A stretch of DNA of 64,000 bases, taken from Oryzias latipes. Lineage: Eukaryota; Chordata; Actinopteri; Beloniformes; Adrianichthyidae. Below the pieces are notes generated by a model that was not told the origin of the DNA, did no database searches, and saw nothing but the letters and a program-made list of their open reading frames with translations. A program made the translations under genes and the position numbers. The stretch lies in contig NC_019860.2 of NCBI RefSeq assembly GCF_002234675.1, forward strand, positions 10,042,586 to 10,106,585, given 5' to 3'. Numbering within the stretch: position 1 is the first letter of the stretch; each line of letters begins with the position of its first letter. This document shows, piece by piece, positions 58,301 through 64,000 of this stretch.

Positions 58301-61300
58301 AGAATATGGTAAAGACTAGTGAGAGGTATAGTCTAGCAATAAAATGCCATTATTTTCCTTAATCATAACTTTAGTTGTGTTTTGTCTGCAACAGTTTTGC
58401 CAAAGTTTGAAGTGACTGTAAACCTGCCCAGTGTGATCACCATCCTGGATGATGAAGTAACACTGAAGATCTGCGGAAAGTGAGTGTCCGTCAATAATTA
58501 AAATTGTTTATAGGTTGTGTGTGTGTATATAGGTAATAAAAATTGTAAACAGCCTCTTTAACATTCATACAAGCAGTACAACCAACAAAATACACAACTG
58601 TGTGCATATCCCTGCAGATACACCTATGGGAAACCAGTTCTGGGCTCAGTCAAAGCTGAGTTTTGCAGACGCGCGAACCAGTATTCTTGGTTGCCGTCCC
58701 CAAAACAGGATGACATCTGCAAGACATTCGAACTTTCTGTGAGTATTTCTTATGAACTGTTTCTTGATGTCCTTGAACGTCACATATCTGCTAGTTTTCA
58801 AAAGTCACCTTTTTCAAAAAATCTTTCTCCAGACGGATAAAAGTGGATGTGCCACACAAAACGTAGCCTTGGCAGGCTTTGCCATAAATGCATACAACTA
58901 TTTTGACTCATTTGAGGTGACGGCTGAACTAGAGGAGTTTGGTACAGGTATGTTGTGGCACACCTGGGTTTTGCTGTTCGAGCTACTAGCACTAGCGCCT
59001 AATAAGCTTTGATCTGTCTACTGTCACACAGGTGTCATTCTTAAGGCCAGTGGAAGTGCCAGCTTCACCACTCAGATCAGAACCGTCTCCTTTGAGGACC
59101 TACCCTCTTCTTACAAGCCGGGCCTCCCGCTCGAGGGAAAGGTAATCATTAGCATGCAAGTATATTTTGAAAATCACACCAGATGACTTGAATTAGGTCA
59201 CATGTTTTACTAGAATGTTTGATACTTTGTACAAGATGACTCCCTTTGTACAAAACCCTGCTAGTTGTTTTTCCCATTTTACTTTTCAACAACTCAACTT
59301 GTACCCTGCCTTTGTCAAACAGAGGCTGGGATAAAGCTCTAGCAACCCCATGAACCCAAAAAGAATTAAGCAGATGTGGAAAAGGGCTGGATGGGTTTTA
59401 GCTATCCTCTGGGGGAGAAGTGGGCTGCAACTGTGTCCATCCAGTGGATCACCCACCCCCATCCAACCCATTAATGTGGACTGTCAGTCACAAAAGCATT
59501 AGGTTCTGTTTTTAAAGTTTAATTTTTCTCTGGGTCTACTTCAGTGTTGAAGCTTTGAAAAATCAGTGTGCTGCTAACACCTTTGGTTCAAAACCTTGCT
59601 AGTTAATCCATCTTTTGACCTTTGACACCTGGAATAATCATGAAGGCCCACATGTTTACCTAACAAATAACCCTCACCCCTTTGTGAAGCATTTAGCTTC
59701 AAGTAATTATGTCAAAGCAATCTCTTTTTTTACTTCTTTCTTTTTTTGCAGATCAAAGTGACTGGTGCAGATGGCAGTCCCATCGCAAACCAAGCAGTCT
59801 ACTTGTATGCTGTAGACTCACTAGAATTCACCCTCTATACAGATCAGAAAGGAATCGCTGTGTTTTCTCTGGACACATCCTCGTGGTCGGAATCAGTCTC
59901 TCTGTCGGTTAGTGGTGACCTTTTGCAGTTGCTTGCTGCTTTCTGTACTAAACGGGTCTGATGTTGGGCCAATAATCCAATAGGAAGATATGAAAGGAGT
60001 ATATCACAGTATAACTCTAGTGTTGGATCTTGTTGTCTTAACAGGCAACCACCATAATAAAAAGAAAAAATGAACAAACTGTTCCTGAAGTACGGTTTCC
60101 TGACTATGGGACGGCCTACCAGTATGTTACAAGATTTTACTCCCAGAGCAAGAGCTTTGTGGGGTTCAGTGAGAACAGCGTGGATATACCATGCGACAAA
60201 AATGGATTCCTGCTGGCTCAATACATCATCCAGGGGGAGGATCTACAGAAAGGGCAAAGATTTCTTAGCTTCTATTACCTGGTAAGTTCATCTCATTTTG
60301 TCATTTTAGAGTTTAACCAAGTGATACAACATCCCATAATGTAATCTAGAAACTTGGCTAAAAGGTTCAATAACTATCAAAACATGATTGCATTCAATCC
60401 CAAAACAGTCATTTTAGCATGTTATATAAACGTCTAAAGAATTCCAAGAAATTCCTACAAGACAGTAACCATATTGTGTGAGGTTCAGGGGCCAGAGTGG
60501 GTTAGTTTGTTTCGCATTCTAGATTGGTTGTGGGGTTTCCGGGTTCTTTGGGCCTTTATTTTGGTTACTTCCGGTTTCTCCCGTTTGTGTTGTCTCCACC
60601 TTTACTTCTGTTTATGAATTGCACCTGTTCGCCCACCTGTTCATCATTGCTGTGTATTTAAGTTCCTCTACCCAGTGTCTGTCACGGGATCGTTTTGCAT
60701 TCTTTGTACTTCGAGTGTCTGCTTCGAGATTAAAGGGAAGATAGAAAAACTTTGATTCAACGTACCTCTGTGTTCCTGCTTTTGCATCCACGAGTCGAGC
60801 CTGACATATTGATGCCTTTTTTGGTAAACATAACTTGCCATACAGGTGTGCTGCTTCTGTGGGATTGTAGTCCACTGGTATTTTTGCCTTACATAAACAA
60901 AATTGTCAAATTTGACTTTTGTGTGAAATTTTCTTTTAAAAAAGAACAATTTAAAGAAATGGGAAAGGGTCAAGAAAACGGTGTCATGTTTTTTTTTTTT
61001 CTCCGTAGGTGCAGTCCAAAGGTGCCATAGTGCAGCAGGGCACTGTCCAAGTGGCAGTTAACCATAGAACAGGTACAAACCTTAGTTTTTTGTCTATTAT
61101 ATTCTAACATCAAGCTAATAAGTTTAAGCAATCTTTGACTGACAAAACTGTACCCACTATAATGCATACCAGACACTTCCATCTTTGTGACATTTTCATC
61201 TTAACAGAGTGTACAGCCATTGAAAAATATTTTTTGTTCATCAAAAAAACTATGTTGGAAATGTGTTTTGTATGAAATTGTTAAAGGATTATCTCTGTGT

Positions 61301-64000
61301 AGTAATTGCATCATATTGTTGTTAAAACTTAGATAGATGGCTTTATTTTTAAATGTTTCTCCAGTCATCAAAGGAAAGATAAAGATCCCCCTCACCAATG
61401 TGATCGACCTGGCTCCAATTGCCCAGGTGGTGGTTTACACAATGATATCAAGTGGAGAAGTTGTTGCAGACAGCAGGGACTTCCCCATTCAGCTTTGCCT
61501 CAACAACAAGGTACTGAATGTCATTTTAAACTGGACTCCTTAAAAGTCGGGACTTGATGTGCTGTGTTTGAACTAGCTTCTTTGTCTCCTGTGCAGGTGT
61601 CCTTGAAGTTCTCGGCTGTCCAGGAGCTTCCAGGAGCAAAGACCACAATGACTCTGCGGGCTCATCCCAGCTCCCTCTGCTCTGTCAGAGCCATTGACCA
61701 GAGCGTCCTCCTTCTCAAGTCAGAGGAGGAGCTCACAGTTGACTATGTACGACTTTCCCCCCAATATTTCTGCACTTTGACCTCGGAGTTAGTACTGTTT
61801 TCTCCAGATTCATGGTCTGGTTTGCTTACAGGTCTACAACCAGCTGCCCATCAAGAAAATGTGGGGATATGACTATCAGGTTGAGGACGACTCCTTCAAT
61901 CCCTGCTTTCCTGAACCATGGCCAAGACCGATTCCACTGGAGCCCACACTCCTGCCCAGAGGTCGTCGTGAAAAGCGTTCACGCATTGTTCCCTTTTATG
62001 AGGGCGGTGATGTTTACACGATTTTCAAGGTAAAGTCACTTAGGTTTTATTATTAATTTCAGCAAATATTAGTAAGGTTGAAGCACAATTTTTCCTATTT
62101 TGGGGGGGGGGTTGTTTTTTGTGCAGTTTTAGATCAAGTTGAGTTTGTTTTCGGACTCACTTTCCTTTTCTGATGTTAACAAAATGTGATCATATTGTTT
62201 ATGTATCTTTTGATTTCATAACTTGTCAAGCATTTGTTGCCTCTTTGCTGTTTTTTGTTTCAGAACATTGGGATCAAAATAATTACAAACTCTGATGTGA
62301 GAGCACCCAGACCTTGCTTTACCTTTGAACTTGGTAGGGGCATGTTTTTTTCCACAATGATAACTGACGCAAAGATATTTGAATAGTAATTCTTGAAAAG
62401 AAAAGCAAATATGCTTGTTAATCAACAAACAAGCAAATGAAAAATGTGAGCTTCAGCTTCAAGTGGGTTTATAGTTTTTGTTTTTCTTTTGTTCTTTTCA
62501 GCTAGGCCTTTAGCGATTCTCGGTGCCAATAGGCAGCCAGTGATTCCGCAAGTGCCAGCCCCAGAGGGACAGAAAACTGAGACTATAAGAACATATTTCC
62601 CTGAAACCTGGATCTGGGACCTGGTGTCAGTGGGGTAACAAAAACTCTAAATTGTCTAAAACTTCAACCTGGGGTAAAACTTTAAATTTCTCATATAGCA
62701 AGGCATGATGGTGGAGGATTCATGAGTTTGTTTGCTGCAGCAACACCTTAACTCATGTCTATGAAGACTCTCATTCATCCAGATTGGATCCATTGTAGTA
62801 GGTTTAGGAGATGTCATCTGGACTTGGTTTTAAAGTTGGAAGACGTTTCGCCTCTTATCCAAGAGGCTTTGTCAATTCTGAAATGGCTGGTCTAAGAGCT
62901 GGTATATACGCGCTCATGGGGGAGGAGTCAGACCTGAAACTGGAGGTGTTGTCCACTTAGCCTATATGGTTTCGGGTCGTTAATAGTCCTTTGTCCTCAG
63001 CTGGGGGTTGGGGAGTCAGTGACTCCCTCTTCAAATTGGTCGTCTCTTTCAGCAGTTAACGACTCAGGTGGAACTGGTTTGGTTTGTTTAGGTTTCAAAA
63101 CACTGCCGTAGATGGATGGAAGAATAAACCTGAGACCACCATTCTTATGGGAAGGTTTATCCTTCTTGACAAAGATGGCTTCTTTCACTCCTCGCTCAAA
63201 TCATCCTTTCTCTCCAGTTTCCAGTTACAGTTCCCTCCAGTTTCAGGTCTGACTCCTCCCCCATGAGCGCATATATACCAGCTCTTAGACCAGCTATTTC
63301 AGAATTGACAAAGCCTCTTGGATAAGAGGCGAAACGTATTCCAACTTTAAAACAAAGTCCAGATGACATCCCCTGAACCTACAACACCTTAACTCGTAGT
63401 CGAGGAGATCACAGCCACCGTTTATGCCATCATATTCCTGCATTAAAAACCAAAACTGTCATGTTTAATGTAACTCTGTTTGATGTATTGAACAAGGGCC
63501 TATATGATTAAGTCAAAGGTTTGATGCATGATTTTCTTCATGAAAGGAATTGGAATTCTATCTCCATTTGACATCTTGCTGGTTCTTTGATGCAGATCCA
63601 GTGGATCGACCAGTTTGGTGAAGACCGTCCCTGACACCCTCACTAAGTGGGCAGCCGGAGCTTTCTGTGTGTCTCCTGCTGGCTTTGGCGTTGCTCCCAA
63701 CGTTGGACTAACAGCCTTCCAGCCGTTCTTTGTCAGCCTCACTCTGCCCTACTCTGTCGTCAGAGGAGAGGTGTTCACTCTCAAAGCCACAGTCTTCAAC
63801 TACCTCCCCAAATGCATCATGGTAAACAGTTTCCTCAGTTCTTGAAAACAATCCGTTTCTGTGTTAGTCATTTCTTGAATCTGAGTTTTTCTTTCCTTTG
63901 CAGGTGAAGGCAACTCTGGCCAAGTCTGATCAGTTCACCTTCAAGAACTGTGACGGCTGCGTCTACAGCAGTGTGTGTCTGTGTGCAGAGGAGAGCAAGA
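55354..64000 (+). CDS. a2m: Alpha-2-macroglobulin-like protease inhibitor, gene 2 (exons 1-20, runs off window)
   Basis: Tandem paralogue of gene 1, same strand, starts 31.6 kb apart. Exons: 55354-55436, 55589-55769, 56500-56656, 56979-57031, 57241-57261, 58140-58308, 58395-58479, 58618-58738, 58833-58947, 59032-59141, 59752-59907, 60045-60281, 61009-61072, 61365-61510, 61597-61746, 61832-62029, 62264-62333, 62514-62634, 63596-63821, 63904-64000 (continues). Every exon length equals gene 1 except exon 18 (121 against 118 nt). No stop or frameshift was seen. It has a signal peptide ([18 protein letters not shown]), [22 protein letters not shown] and [10 protein letters not shown]. The thioester and receptor-binding parts lie beyond the window. 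Exon 18 could start at 62514 or, in the same frame, at 62502. It is probably functional as far as visible. Confidence 0.92.
60477..60806 (+). mobile_element. Solo LTR in intron 12 of A2M gene 2
   Basis: 330 bp starting TGTGAGG and ending CCTGACA, with a 5-bp target duplication TATTG on both sides (60472-60476 and 60807-60811). An internal TATA-like GTGTATTTAAG near 60651 fits a Gypsy-type LTR. It is absent from intron 12 of gene 1, so it inserted after the gene duplication. Confidence 0.85.
61832..62634 (+). other. Bait-region exons 16-18 of A2M gene 2
   Basis: Compared with gene 1, exon 16 has [17 protein letters not shown] and [20 protein letters not shown]. Exon 18 has [19 protein letters not shown]. 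The basic run RGRREKRSR makes this bait richer in trypsin- or furin-like sites than that of gene 1 ([11 protein letters not shown]). Confidence 0.75.
62755..63381 (-). mobile_element. Penelope-like fold-back insertion in intron 18 of A2M gene 2
   Basis: 627 bp flanked by a 14-bp direct repeat CAACACCTTAACTC (62741-62754 and 63382-63395). Gene 1 has one near-identical copy near 32864. About 150-bp inverted arms (62797-62945 and 63234-63382) share GAAACGT, CCTCTTATCCAAGAGGC and CTCCCCCATGAGCGC. The centre has a minus-strand stretch ([16 protein letters not shown]) resembling the C-terminal end of fish Penelope-like GIY-YIG proteins, elements known to carry inverted terminal copies. Family name is tentative; the insertion itself is clear. 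Confidence 0.6.

Overview
This is teleost fish nuclear DNA. It has split genes with GT-AG introns, a Sleeping Beauty-type Tc1 element, hAT, piggyBac and Harbinger DNA transposons, LTR retroelement remains of the Gypsy, BEL/Pao and Copia types, an L2-like LINE tail, and vertebrate nuclear tRNA-His(GTG) genes. The host protein-coding content is two tandem alpha-2-macroglobulin (A2M) genes in the same orientation. Gene 1 is complete: 36 coding exons (23720-39027), all phases agree, 1448 codons. Gene 2 starts at 55354 and runs off the window inside exon 20. A2M is a secreted thioester protein that traps proteases after they cleave its bait region; the bait exons are where the two copies differ most.

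Positions 1-9541 hold a tandem array of about 585-bp units. Each unit joins a tRNA-His(GTG) gene or pseudogene (16 in the array) to an unspliced, degenerate copy of A2M exon 26, intron 26 and exon 27. I regard this as the most unusual object in the window. Four more A2M-derived pieces or tRNAs lie in the spacer between the A2M genes: one on the plus strand (40198-40555) that looks closer to the parent gene, and two on the minus strand with tRNA-His (48.1-48.4 and 52.1-52.6 kb). A roughly 0.9-kb unclassified repeat, called X here, accompanies these spacer copies.

Positions 9.5-22.5 kb are a transposon graveyard: a frameshifted Gypsy/Gmr1-like gag, an L2-like 3' tail, minus-strand BEL/Pao gag-protease and Copia integrase/RNase H remnants, a Harbinger fragment, an AT-rich tract, and a full-length Tc1 element whose 340-codon transposase has one stop at codon 6.

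Positions 22.5-39.5 kb hold A2M gene 1 and its 5' flank, which a repeat-like insertion interrupts next to the start codon. Positions 39.5-53 kb are a nested spacer: X repeats, a piggyBac-type MITE, two hAT insertions with perfect 8-bp target duplications and paralogous empty sites, an intron-containing piggyBac transposase gene with all three catalytic aspartates, and a GC-rich block next to a hairpin. Positions 53-64 kb hold the duplicated 5' flank, another insertion cluster, and gene 2 with a solo LTR in intron 12 and a fold-back, Penelope-like insertion in intron 18.

All coordinates and splice sites were read by eye. Family names rest on recognised protein motifs and not on database searches.
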